Shown one piece after another: positions 1 through 8,218 of a stretch of DNA of 64,000 nt. A program made the position numbers and the translations under genes. Source of the DNA: Anaerolineales bacterium (GTDB taxonomy: Bacteria > Chloroflexota > Anaerolineae > Anaerolineales > DRMV01); NCBI GenBank assembly GCA_026996855.1, contig JALWJZ010000103.1:1-64000 (forward strand). The letters are read 5' to 3'. The notes below the pieces were generated by a model. The model did no database searches and was not told where the DNA came from. It saw only the letters and a program-made list of their open reading frames with translations. Numbering within the stretch: the stretch's first letter is position 1; every line of letters begins with the position of its first letter.

Positions 1-1512
1 CCCATTCAGTGGCCCACGGCCACGCCTACCGTCACACCCACGCCCATCCCGCCGGCCTTTTGGGTGCCCCAAGGCATTCCCTGGTCCCTCCCCGGCTGGC
101 GCCGCGTCCAGGACCCCTCCCAGGCCCAGGTGCGGCTGGTGGTCCATGCCGACCAGCCCCAGGGATACCGGGTTTTCGTGGTGGCCGTACCGGCTTTTCA
201 TTGGGCACCCCTGGTCACCGGCCAGGACGTGCGGGACCACTGGGAAGGGAGGCCTTCGCGCCTGGGCGACGCGCGGCTCTTCCTTTCCCCCGAAACCCTG
301 GCCTGGTTTACCGCCGCCTGGGGGCCGCCCGCAGAAAACCGGGTGGAGACCGTACCCGCCGACGACCTGCTCCGCTACGCATGGGGCCACATGCCCGGAT
401 GGACGTTGCTCCCCTGGGAGGCGCTGAACCCCTCCTGGCGGGTGGCCATGCCCCTGCATACCTCACCCCTGACCCCGGCCTACGAACCCGCGGCCGACCC
501 CCTGGCCCTGCCCCTGGCCTGGGAAGGGGAAAACACCGCCGCCTGGCACGAGGCCTTTCCCCTGGGCAACCGGGACCCCAACCGCCTGACCACTGTGGTG
601 CTGACGGGCGTCACCGCGCTGGTGCGGGCCACCGCGTACACCATGGAAATCAAAGGCATCACCTACCCGGCGGAAAGCCTGGGGCCGCTGCTTCGGCAGG
701 CGGACATCACCCACATCAGCAACGAGGTTCCCTTCGACCCCCACTGCCCACCCCCCAACCCGGTGCAAAAGGGCCTGAAATTTTGCAGTCATCCCCGTTA
801 CATGGCCCTGTTGGAAGCCGTGGGCACCGATGTGGTGGAACTCACGGGCGACCACTTCAACGACCGCGGCCCCGAAGCCATGCATTTTACCCTGGAGATG
901 TATCGGGAGCGGGGCTGGGACTATTACGGCGGCGGGGAAAACCTGGAAGACGCCCGCCGCCCGGTGCGGCTGGAGCACCACGGCAACCGCATCGCCTTTC
1001 TGGGGTGCAACGCCAAAGGCGGCGGCTATGCAACCGCTTCCCCCACTTACCCCGGCGCCCAGGCCTGCCAGTGGGAGGACATGACCCGCCAGGTTCGGGA
1101 ACTTCGGGCCGAGGGCTATCTCCCCATCGTCACGTTTCAGCACCACGAACTGTACGTCTTCGACCCGCCCCCGTCTTTCAAGGCCGACTTTCGGCGCATG
1201 GCTCAGGCCGGCGCGATCATCGTCAGCGGAAGCCAGGCCCACCACCCCCACGGCCTGGAAATCTACGGTCCCCAGGGCGAGACCTTCATCCAATACGGCC
1301 TGGGCAACCTCTTCTTCGACCAAAAGGGGGTGGTCCCCAACGGCGATTGGGGCTTCTTCGTGTGGCACGTTTTCTACGGCGGGCGCCACCTGACCGCGTA
1401 TCCCGTGCCGTACCGCTTCGTGGATTTCGCCCGACCCGAGTTGCTATCCTGGGAGCAGGCCGAACCCCTGATGCGCCAGGTGTTTGCGGTCAGCCGGCGC
1501 ATGGAGCCGTGA
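1..1512 (+). CDS. CapA-like (poly-gamma-glutamate synthesis family) surface protein, 5' partial
   Basis: The frame is open from base 1 and begins with a Pro/Thr linker (PTATPTVTPTP), so the gene starts upstream of the window. The ORF-track start at 64 is only an internal GTG. The C-terminal two thirds resemble the CapA metallophosphoesterase-like fold: a TGVTALVRAT segment, NEVPF, TGDHFNDRG, VTFQHHE and GSQAHHPHG. CapA proteins take part in poly-gamma-glutamate or capsule synthesis in Bacillus, but most homologues are uncharacterised. The linker suggests an exported, membrane-tethered protein, which fits Chloroflexota lipoproteins. The family call is moderately secure. The substrate is unknown. 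Confidence 0.75.
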   Translation, partial: PIQWPTATPTVTPTPIPPAFWVPQGIPWSLPGWRRVQDPSQAQVRLVVHADQPQGYRVFVVAVPAFHWAPLVTGQDVRDHWEGRPSRLGDARLFLSPETLAWFTAAWGPPAENRVETVPADDLLRYAWGHMPGWTLLPWEALNPSWRVAMPLHTSPLTPAYEPAADPLALPLAWEGENTAAWHEAFPLGNRDPNRLTTVVLTGVTALVRATAYTMEIKGITYPAESLGPLLRQADITHISNEVPFDPHCPPPNPVQKGLKFCSHPRYMALLEAVGTDVVELTGDHFNDRGPEAMHFTLEMYRERGWDYYGGGENLEDARRPVRLEHHGNRIAFLGCNAKGGGYATASPTYPGAQACQWEDMTRQVRELRAEGYLPIVTFQHHELYVFDPPPSFKADFRRMAQAGAIIVSGSQAHHPHGLEIYGPQGETFIQYGLGNLFFDQKGVVPNGDWGFFVWHVFYGGRHLTAYPVPYRFVDFARPELLSWEQAEPLMRQVFAVSRRMEP

Positions 1513-1543
1513 CGGGGGCAAAAAGCGCCGCGCCTGGCATCCT

Positions 1544-1885
1544 TCAGGCCAGGCCCAAAGCCCGAAGCACCAGGCGGCCCCGAGCCTCCATCTTGGCCCG
1601 GTCCTTCTCCCCGGCGAAGAAGGCCAGCAGGTCCTCCAGAGCCAGTTGATAGCCCGGATACGGCTGGCCCTGCAACCGTTCCGCGGCCACATCGGCCAGG
1701 GCCAGGAGTTTCCGACAGCGTTTGCTGCCGGTGTGTACCACCCGTTCCAGGCGTCCCTCCTGCACCCTTCCGTAAAAGGCCACCCGGTGCCCCCCGTCCC
1801 GAGCCTCGCCCAACAGGACATAGCCCTCGGGCGGCGCATCCACCCGGTGTTTCAACCCCAACTTGTGATACTCGGCCACCTTCAT
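1544..1885 (-). CDS. Small conserved protein downstream of gamma-glutamyltransferase
   Basis: This is a 113-residue protein. I chose the ATG at 1885 because GGAGGAG lies just upstream, rather than the longer ORF-track start at 1924, which would run into the preceding gene. It probably forms a two-gene unit with the gamma-glutamyltransferase. The middle (RVAFYGRVQEG followed by a CRKLLALADVAAE helix and a GY-LALEDLLAFF segment) loosely recalls NifU/IscU scaffold-like proteins. However, it has only one cysteine and lacks the three cluster ligands, so I do not assign that function. It has no signal peptide or membrane segment. Confidence 0.6.
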   Translation of the reverse strand: MKVAEYHKLGLKHRVDAPPEGYVLLGEARDGGHRVAFYGRVQEGRLERVVHTGSKRCRKLLALADVAAERLQGQPYPGYQLALEDLLAFFAGEKDRAKMEARGRLVLRALGLA

Positions 1886-1920
1886 GCCATCTCCTCCTGC
1901 GGCGTGTTGGCTTCCTTTTG

Positions 1921-3567
1921 TCATGCGCCCTCAAACCACGGCATCGCCAGACCGTCGGCCCGGGGGTCGCTGCCGCCCCACAAAACGCCCGACGTCCTGT
2001 CCCGCACGATGACCTGGCCGCGGCCGAACACGGCCCGGGGGTACCCCGTCACCGGGCGCACGGGATGGCCCATCTCGGCCAGGCGGGCCATGGTAGCCAG
2101 GGGAATGCCTTCCTCCAGGGCCACGGTGCCCGCGGGTTCCCCGTCCAAAAGGCAGAAGCGCGGCCGGTCCAGGCTGGTTTGAGGGTCTACCTCGTCATCC
2201 ACCAACGCGACCAGAACCTGCACGTGCCCCTGAGGCTGCATGAACCCTCCCATGACCCCAAAACTGGCGAACAGGGAAGCGTCCTCTTCCCAGGTGGCCA
2301 TGCCGGGGATGATGGTATGGTACGGCCGTTTCCCCGGAGCCAGGGCGTTAGGGTGGGTGGGGTCCAGGCTGAAGTTGTGGCCCCGGTTTTGCAGGGAAAA
2401 CCCCCACCCCGGCGGCACGATGCCGGTGCCGAAGCCCATGTAGTTGCTGTTGATGAAAGAACACGCGTTGCCTTGGGCATCCACCACCGTCAGGTACACG
2501 GTATCCGAAGCCGGCAAAGGCCGGCCGTGGGTCAGGTTCAAATGGGCCCGTCGCGGGTTCAACAACCGACGGCGTTCTTCCGCGTAGGACTTGGAGAGCA
2601 AGGCCTCCAGAGGCGCGGGGTGGGTAGCCGGATCGGCCACGTAGTGGCGGGCATCGGCAAAGGCCAGGCGCATGGCCTCGATGAGCAAGTGCAGGCGCTC
2701 CGGGCCCAGGGGGTCCATGTCGGCCAGGTCGAACCCCTCCAGGATGTTCAACGCCAACAGGGCGGCCAACCCCTGACCGTTGGGAGGAATTTCCCAAACC
2801 CGAAGGCCTCGATAGGTAACGGAAATCGGCTCGACCCATTCGCTTTCGTGCGCGGCCAGGTCCTCCAGGGCAAGACACCCGCCGGCCTGTTGTACCGCGT
2901 GCACGATGGCTTCGGCAATGGGTCCCCGGTAGAAGGCGTCTTTGCCGCCTTCGGCCACGGTTCGCAGGGTACGGGCCAGACCGGGGTTACGAAAAATTTC
3001 GCCAGGACGGGGTGCGCGCCCGTCCAGGGTGAGTTCCCGTCCGTTGAACGCATGGCGCAACTGCCGACGGACGCCTTGCTCCCAGAAATACGCGGTGACG
3101 GGCGCCACGGGGAACCCTTCTTCGGCCAGGCGAATGGCCGGCGCCAGAACCCGAGATAGGGGCAGGCGTCCGAAACGTTCCACCAGGTCGCACCAGGCCG
3201 CGCACGCGCCCGGCACGGTAATGGTGTATGGGTGGAAGGGCGGCAGGGACGCCCCGAAACCTTCCCGTTGCAGCCGTTCCAGGGTCAGGGCACGGGGGGC
3301 GCGGCCGGAGCCGTTGAGTCCATACACCCGCCGGGTAGCGGCTTCGTAGTACAGGGCAAAGGCATCCCCACCGATGCCCGTGGAAGTCGGCTCGGTCACG
3401 TTGAGCACCGCGGCCATGGCCACCGCGGCATCCGCGGCCGTTCCACCGGCCCGCAGCATGTCCAATCCGGCGGCCACGGCCAGGGGCTGCGAAGTGGCCG
3501 CCATGCCCCGGGTTCCCAGGACCGGGGAGCGTCGCGAAGCAAAAGTGAAGTCAGGAAGCCGGAACAT
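1921..3567 (-). CDS. ggt: Gamma-glutamyltransferase / glutathione hydrolase family protein
   Basis: This is a 548-residue Ntn-hydrolase that transfers or hydrolyses gamma-glutamyl groups from glutathione-like amides. Family landmarks: GGTAADAAVA near residue 41, TSTGIGGDAF near 61, VPGACAAW near 118, and SDTVYLTVVD, where Thr356 aligns with the autoprocessing nucleophile of the E. coli enzyme. GFGTGIVPP and MQPQGHVQ follow. There is no obvious signal peptide, so it is probably cytoplasmic, unlike the periplasmic E. coli protein. It lies 35 bp upstream of the small gene at 1544 on the same strand. The natural substrate in an organism that may lack glutathione is uncertain. Confidence 0.9.
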   Translation of the reverse strand: MFRLPDFTFASRRSPVLGTRGMAATSQPLAVAAGLDMLRAGGTAADAAVAMAAVLNVTEPTSTGIGGDAFALYYEAATRRVYGLNGSGRAPRALTLERLQREGFGASLPPFHPYTITVPGACAAWCDLVERFGRLPLSRVLAPAIRLAEEGFPVAPVTAYFWEQGVRRQLRHAFNGRELTLDGRAPRPGEIFRNPGLARTLRTVAEGGKDAFYRGPIAEAIVHAVQQAGGCLALEDLAAHESEWVEPISVTYRGLRVWEIPPNGQGLAALLALNILEGFDLADMDPLGPERLHLLIEAMRLAFADARHYVADPATHPAPLEALLSKSYAEERRRLLNPRRAHLNLTHGRPLPASDTVYLTVVDAQGNACSFINSNYMGFGTGIVPPGWGFSLQNRGHNFSLDPTHPNALAPGKRPYHTIIPGMATWEEDASLFASFGVMGGFMQPQGHVQVLVALVDDEVDPQTSLDRPRFCLLDGEPAGTVALEEGIPLATMARLAEMGHPVRPVTGYPRAVFGRGQVIVRDRTSGVLWGGSDPRADGLAMPWFEGA

Positions 3568-3592
3568 CGGTTTTCACCCTCGCTGGAAACGA

Positions 3593-3628
3593 AGAAGTTG
3601 GACGGCGGCTTTGAACCGTCCAACTTCT
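3593..3628. repeat. 13-bp perfect inverted repeat upstream of ggt
   Basis: AGAAGTTGGACGG and its exact complement are separated by a 10-nt loop, within the 213-bp gap between ggt and the LPXTG-like gene. On the minus strand it could end the upstream seven-gene transcript, but the downstream T-tract is broken (CTTCTTCGTTTCC). A terminator or a protein-binding site are both possible. Nothing else clear was seen in this gap. Confidence 0.5.
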
Positions 3629-3780
3629 CGAGATGGCAACCCCAAAGGAATGGAAGTTTGACAAAGGGTTGGCTTTGCAAAGGCCCTCCTTGTACCCGCG
3701 CGCAACCCTCCTGGCAGGGTCGAGTTTCGCGGGGAAAGGCCCGTTCCCCCATTGCGCCCCATTCTTCCAGGCGAAGCCCT

Positions 3781-4611
3781 TTATACCGCGGCCCGCAGTC
3801 GTCGCACCAAGAGGATGAACGCCAGAAGCACCACGGCCAACCCAGCCCACAACCACATGTTGCCGCCGCCTTCGGTGCCAAAGCCCGTCTGGGGCAACTG
3901 CGTGTGCTCCGCCTGAGCCAGTGCCTGGGCGGTTTGCGTGGCTGCGGCCTGCAGGGCGGCCAGGTCCAGCGTAGGGGTGGGGGTCTGGTTCTGCAAGACC
4001 ACCACCGGCGTGGGGGTCGGCTCGCCGGCTTCGGGCGCGGCTTCCGTGGGTGCCGGCGTCGCCGCCTCGGGCGTGGCTGCAGCGGCCTGAGCCGTGGCAG
4101 TAGCGGCCTGTGCGGCTTCCGCCTGGGCGGTGGCCGTGAGCGCGGCCTGAGCCTCGGCCGTTGCAGTCAACGCGGCGGCAGCCTGGGCCGTGGCCGTAAG
4201 TTGTTCGGCCACCTGGGCCGTGGCCGTCATCCCCGCGGCCAGCACGGCCTGTTGCGCCGCGGTCTGGGTGATGGCCGCTACCTGCGTTTTCTGCGCGGCC
4301 TGTTGCCGGGGCCGTAAGACCAGCGCATACGTCCCCATGAGGCACAGGGCGGCCAGCATGAAGAGCACCAGCCCCACCACCGCAAAGATGAACATCCGAT
4401 TGCCCGGGGCCGCTTCCTCTTCAAGGACGTCCTCGGTGTCCTCGGCTTCTACGTCCGTATCTTCATAGACGTCCGTGGGAGGGAGTTCCGCCCCTTCGCC
4501 CTCCGGCGCCTCGGGATCGAAAGGCAGGAACCCGCCTTCCTCCTCTTGAGGGAGGTCGCCCATCCCCTCTTCACGGGGCTCCTCGTCGCGTGGGAACCAA
4601 CTCTCTGCCAT
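3781..4611 (-). CDS. Double-anchored Ala/Thr-rich surface protein with LPXTG-like sorting signal
   Basis: This 276-residue protein has four visible parts. Residues 1-70 are very acidic and low in complexity. Residues 73-95 form a transmembrane helix (MFIFAVVGLVLFMLAALCLM). Residues 105-230 are an Ala/Thr-rich repeat tract built on TATAQA. The C-terminus is a canonical-looking cell-wall sorting signal: LPQTG, then a hydrophobic helix and a RRLRAAV tail. It is the last gene of the minus-strand cluster that begins at 11789. LPXTG signals are sortase substrates in monoderm bacteria, but no sortase is in this window. A second membrane helix at the N-terminus is unusual for such substrates. Function is unknown. 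Confidence 0.75.
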   Translation of the reverse strand: MAESWFPRDEEPREEGMGDLPQEEEGGFLPFDPEAPEGEGAELPPTDVYEDTDVEAEDTEDVLEEEAAPGNRMFIFAVVGLVLFMLAALCLMGTYALVLRPRQQAAQKTQVAAITQTAAQQAVLAAGMTATAQVAEQLTATAQAAAALTATAEAQAALTATAQAEAAQAATATAQAAAATPEAATPAPTEAAPEAGEPTPTPVVVLQNQTPTPTLDLAALQAAATQTAQALAQAEHTQLPQTGFGTEGGGNMWLWAGLAVVLLAFILLVRRLRAAV

Positions 4612-4641
4612 CTCCGTTCTCCTCCTTTGGGGGGATGCACA

Positions 4642-5706
4642 TCAATCCACGATTTCCACGTTGTTGGCCGGTACTTCCACGAGTTGGTCGTCAATTTGCA
4701 ATTTTACCACATATCCCATGGCACCCGAAGGTAAAACGCGCGGGAATTCTTCAATTTCCATGACACGGCCCAGCCGACCTTGATACGGACCCCAAACCAC
4801 CCGAACCAGGGTTTCGGTTTCCAAGGCCCCGCCGGTGCGGGTGGGTTGAACCGCGTCGAAGGTCTCGTGCATGGAAAACAACCACGGCCACAGGCCGATG
4901 TCCCGCCGGGGAGGCTCCGCGGCCACCACCACATCCCGCTGGTGCAGTTGTTCCAACACCTGAATCGTTGACGACGAGAAGGTCGTGCTGCCAAACCCTT
5001 CCACAAGGAGCACCGGATAGGGCATCTCCAGAGCCACGGGCAGAAGGGAAGCCGGCAGAGCGGCCACCACCAGACCCTTGAGGGCAATTTCCCGGGCCTG
5101 GTGCAACGCCTCGGCATCCGCGACCTGCTCGGCGATCAACACGCTCCCGCGCAATTCGGGTGTGAGCAAAGGCGCGCTCAGGGCGCCGTAAGGGAAAATT
5201 TGCGGAAGAATCACGGCCGTGCCCACGTCCAGGCGCCCGTTGCCCCACACCCCCTGGACGAACAACCCCTGCCCGGAAACCACCGCGCCGTAAGGAGCCA
5301 GAAGTTCTTCCACGACGCCTTCCAGGCCCGCCAGCACTTGTTCTTGGGCCGTCAAACGTTGTAAGACGATGTATCCGGCTCCGATGTGCAGTACCCGACC
5401 GTCGATGGGTGCCACCAACTTGCGCTTGAACAGCCCCGGTCTTTCGGCCAGCACGTCGCCCTGGGCCACGGGTTGACCCAGGCGACAGACCACGTACTGG
5501 GCGGCCTTCTCCGGAGGCACCCGCAGAGCCTCGGTCACGGAAAGGATTTCCAAACGGTAGGTGCGTGGGCGGCGGGCGATCACGTCCTTGGGCGCCACCC
5601 GCTGGCCCAATTGCACCAGCACGCGGCCGGGCCGCCGTAACGTACGCCGCAACCGGGTGCGCACCAGGGCAAAGGCCTGACGGGCCGGACGGTAAAGCAC
5701 GGGCAT
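4642..5706 (-). CDS. Barrel-sandwich (biotinyl/lipoyl-like) plus KOW-like domain protein of the MutL-like cluster
   Basis: This 354-residue protein is unrecognised as a whole. The N-terminal half contains two segments of the type found in biotinyl/lipoyl-like barrel domains (GQRVAPKDVIARR, then GQPVAQGDVLAERPG and KRKLVAPIDGRVLHIG). The C-terminus has a KOW-like stretch (LVRVVWGPYQGRLGRVMEIEE). There is no Lys in the MKM context of a true biotinyl site, so a structural role is likelier than a cofactor role. The start is supported by GGAGG seven bases upstream. It sits 3 bp from the MutL-like gene, so the two are almost certainly co-translated. Confidence 0.6.
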   Translation of the reverse strand: MPVLYRPARQAFALVRTRLRRTLRRPGRVLVQLGQRVAPKDVIARRPRTYRLEILSVTEALRVPPEKAAQYVVCRLGQPVAQGDVLAERPGLFKRKLVAPIDGRVLHIGAGYIVLQRLTAQEQVLAGLEGVVEELLAPYGAVVSGQGLFVQGVWGNGRLDVGTAVILPQIFPYGALSAPLLTPELRGSVLIAEQVADAEALHQAREIALKGLVVAALPASLLPVALEMPYPVLLVEGFGSTTFSSSTIQVLEQLHQRDVVVAAEPPRRDIGLWPWLFSMHETFDAVQPTRTGGALETETLVRVVWGPYQGRLGRVMEIEEFPRVLPSGAMGYVVKLQIDDQLVEVPANNVEIVD

Positions 5707-5709
5707 GTT

Positions 5710-7452
5710 TCAAACCTCCTCACGTTTGAGCACATCCAACCAGCGGGCGCGGGCCTGCCAATGGCTTTCGGGGTCTTCGGGATACACCACCGGACGCCCG
5801 CGCGCATCGATGACCACCCCTTTCCAACCGCCCAACACCGTTTGCTTCAGCGTGCGGCCGCGCCCTGCACCCACATCGTACGCGCCCAGAGGTTCCACGA
5901 CGAGTTCCCCACGATAACCAGGGGGGAGGGGCAGCACCCGGAGTTCACCGGGCAATACGCTGACCGAAAGATGCTGGTTCCGCCCCCAGGAAAGGCGTAC
6001 CCGCAAAATCGGATTACGGCCTCGCATGGGGCTGCCCCACGGCACCACCACGGTGGCCAGAGGCAAGAGATGCGGCGAGCGCAGCATCTGCACCGGCACG
6101 AAGGGATTGACCTTGGCCAAAAGCCCCAAGGGGGCCAGCAAATGGGAGCCGTCCACGAACAGGGTCACGGTGCCCAACGGTTGCAACAAATCCAACGCGG
6201 TCAGAAGCAGGGCTTCGGGGTGGTTCAACGTGCTCCACACCCCGCCCCCCAGGAAGAGGGCACGATACACGGGTGGCAGGCCCCTACGCCGCCACCAGCG
6301 CCGGTCGCCGCGACCCAGGCCCTGCTCCAGCACCTGCTTCCCCACCTGATACGCCAGTCCCCGCTCCCACCAGGCATCGGTCTCGGTTTCTGGGAGCACC
6401 TCGGGATACACCGCCTTGTACAACAGAGCCTCTTCCGACCCCTCGAAACTCGCGACCCAACCTTTCAACTGCTCCACATCCACCTGGGGCAACACCTTCG
6501 ACAATCCATGCCCCACGCCCCGGGCGAAAGGCCGAATGCGTCCCTGAAGGGCGTCCCGGCCCCGGGCCACCATGCTCAAACCCGAACCCAAGTGCAGACC
6601 CAGGTAGCCGGACAGATGGTGATAAGCGCTCATCAGGCGCACCATACGATGCCAGGCCAGGGGAACGGGTTCGAAAGTGCGCACCACGTTCAGCAGCCCC
6701 TCCAGGCCAGGCAAGCGCCGCACCAAATGCTCCTTGTAAATCTCCTGCAAGGCCCTGCGCACGCCCACCAGGTTCTCCCTTTCCAACGAAGGCCGTACGT
6801 TATCGGCCACGTACACCTCGTATGCGGCTTGCAAATGCTGCTGCACCCGATGGGCCACCATGCGGTTGCCGGCATAAAGCACCAGGGGCCGGTCTTCTTG
6901 GGGGAAAAGGGGTGCGGCCATTTCCAAAACCTGCAAAAAGCCCAACAGCGCCTGACGCGCCCCTTCATCCGTACCGCCGGTGAAGAGAATCACATCGGGC
7001 GCGGCGTTGAGCAGTTGTTCCACGCGTTCCACATCGGAAAGGCCGTCGTTTACGTGAAAGCGCAGCACCGGCTCCACAGGGTACGGCTCCACGGCCCGCA
7101 ACGCGCTACGCAAAGAGAGGTTTTCCAAAATACCGATGAGGGCGATGCGCATGGGCGGCCCGGCGGAAACCAGCAGATGCACGCTGTCCACCCCTTCCCC
7201 CGTGACCTGAACCGGCGTGAGGATTTCTCCCTCTTGCAACAGGCGCAGGCCCGTAAGGGCTTCCAGGGCTTCCACCGCGGCCAGCACGCTTTCCCGCACA
7301 TCGTTCACCGGCGCTTCCCAGGTGGAAAGGGCCGTACCGATGCTCACGCACTGGTAACGGCCGTCCACCACGTCGAAAAGGAAGGCCCGGGTGAACACGT
7401 GGCCCAAATCCAGAACCAGGTACCGTTCCGTTTGCACCACCGAAGAAGGCAT
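5710..7452 (-). CDS. MutL/GlmL-like ASKHA-fold protein
   Basis: This 580-residue protein resembles the GlmL/MutL family, first seen beside the adenosylcobalamin-dependent glutamate mutase genes. ASKHA nucleotide-binding features are visible: LVLDLGHVFTRAFLFDV near residue 12 (phosphate-1 loop), VILFTGGTDEGARQ near 155, and LGLHLGSGLSMVARG near 285. No glutamate mutase (GlmE/GlmS) lies nearby. All neighbours are membrane or surface-type proteins. I therefore doubt a chaperone role for mutase here and infer an ATPase tied to the envelope cluster. The family is fairly sure and the role is open. Confidence 0.75.
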   Translation of the reverse strand: MPSSVVQTERYLVLDLGHVFTRAFLFDVVDGRYQCVSIGTALSTWEAPVNDVRESVLAAVEALEALTGLRLLQEGEILTPVQVTGEGVDSVHLLVSAGPPMRIALIGILENLSLRSALRAVEPYPVEPVLRFHVNDGLSDVERVEQLLNAAPDVILFTGGTDEGARQALLGFLQVLEMAAPLFPQEDRPLVLYAGNRMVAHRVQQHLQAAYEVYVADNVRPSLERENLVGVRRALQEIYKEHLVRRLPGLEGLLNVVRTFEPVPLAWHRMVRLMSAYHHLSGYLGLHLGSGLSMVARGRDALQGRIRPFARGVGHGLSKVLPQVDVEQLKGWVASFEGSEEALLYKAVYPEVLPETETDAWWERGLAYQVGKQVLEQGLGRGDRRWWRRRGLPPVYRALFLGGGVWSTLNHPEALLLTALDLLQPLGTVTLFVDGSHLLAPLGLLAKVNPFVPVQMLRSPHLLPLATVVVPWGSPMRGRNPILRVRLSWGRNQHLSVSVLPGELRVLPLPPGYRGELVVEPLGAYDVGAGRGRTLKQTVLGGWKGVVIDARGRPVVYPEDPESHWQARARWLDVLKREEV

Positions 7453-7567
7453 GGCGTTCGTTCCTCGAAGGCGAAAAAGGTTTCAAGCAAAAGGAAACAG
7501 ACGTTTTCCAAACTTCGTTATCGGACCTCGGGGCTTCCAGCCTGCTCAAAAGGCTGCATTTTCCGGG

Positions 7568-8218
7568 TCAGGGACCCAACAACAGGAAACGCAAAGTTTC
7601 CCACAAAAAGAGCACTCGCTCGGCCAGGGCCAGCAAGGCCGACTGGTACACCCGCAGGAACAACACCGCCAGGGTCACCACCACGACGAACCGGCCCACA
7701 ATGCGAAGCCCGCGGAAGGGATACTGCAAAGCCCGGGGCCAGTCTTCGTGTCGGCCGAAATGGAAGGCCACCAGAACGGCGATGACAAAGAGCCAACTCA
7801 ACATGCCCTGTGTAGGGGTGAGCCAGACGCGAAAGCCGCTCCATTCCTTCCAGGTGGCCAGCACCTGGGGGAAGAGGGTGCCCAGCACCACCCCCACCAA
7901 CAGGGTGGCCGCGGCCACACCCACCAAAAAGGCCAGCACCGGGGTGGCCAGCCCGCCGAAACGGGTCCCTCGCAAGAGCAGGAGCAACCCCAACGCCAGG
8001 GGAACCACCACCACCCAATGCCTCACCAGGAAGGGTTGAATCAATCGGGGGATGACGAAGGTGCGCATGACCACCGCGGCCGCATACCCCGCGGTGACGC
8101 CTACGAACACCGCGGCCACGCCCCGGAACAATTCGTGGTTTCCGAACAGGGCGTAACTCAGCACCCCTACGGTCATCACCAGGGCCACCACCAGGCCCGC
8201 CAGTTCTGCCAGGCCCAT
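7568..8218 (-). CDS. Polytopic membrane protein
   Basis: This 216-residue protein has about six hydrophobic helices and no recognised family motif. The ORF-track start lies too far upstream. The real start is the ATG at 8218, which overlaps the TAA of the preceding gene by one base (TAATG) behind GGAGGAG. Tight coupling to the zinc-ribbon gene suggests that the two proteins work together in the membrane. A gap of about 115 bp separates it from the MutL-like gene downstream. Confidence 0.65.
   Translation of the reverse strand: MGLAELAGLVVALVMTVGVLSYALFGNHELFRGVAAVFVGVTAGYAAAVVMRTFVIPRLIQPFLVRHWVVVVPLALGLLLLLRGTRFGGLATPVLAFLVGVAAATLLVGVVLGTLFPQVLATWKEWSGFRVWLTPTQGMLSWLFVIAVLVAFHFGRHEDWPRALQYPFRGLRIVGRFVVVVTLAVLFLRVYQSALLALAERVLFLWETLRFLLLGP

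Noticed and set aside
9-1649. 546-residue ORF overlapping the CapA-like gene
   Set aside because: Arg/Pro/Gly-rich composition typical of a shadow frame in GC-rich DNA. The other frame has family motifs and continues to the window edge.
1544-1885. NifU/IscU iron-sulfur scaffold
   Set aside because: Only weak similarity, and the three cluster-binding cysteines are missing.
3696-3711. T-box-like AGGGTTGCGCGCGGG on the minus strand upstream of ggt
   Set aside because: It resembles the T-box AGGGTGGnACCGCGGG but needs a deletion and mismatches. No specifier stem could be built in the short gap, and the downstream gene is not an amino-acid gene.
5710-7452. Glutamate mutase pathway gene
   Set aside because: Only the MutL-like protein is present. 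No GlmE/GlmS or cobalamin-binding motif (DxHxxG) is in the cluster.
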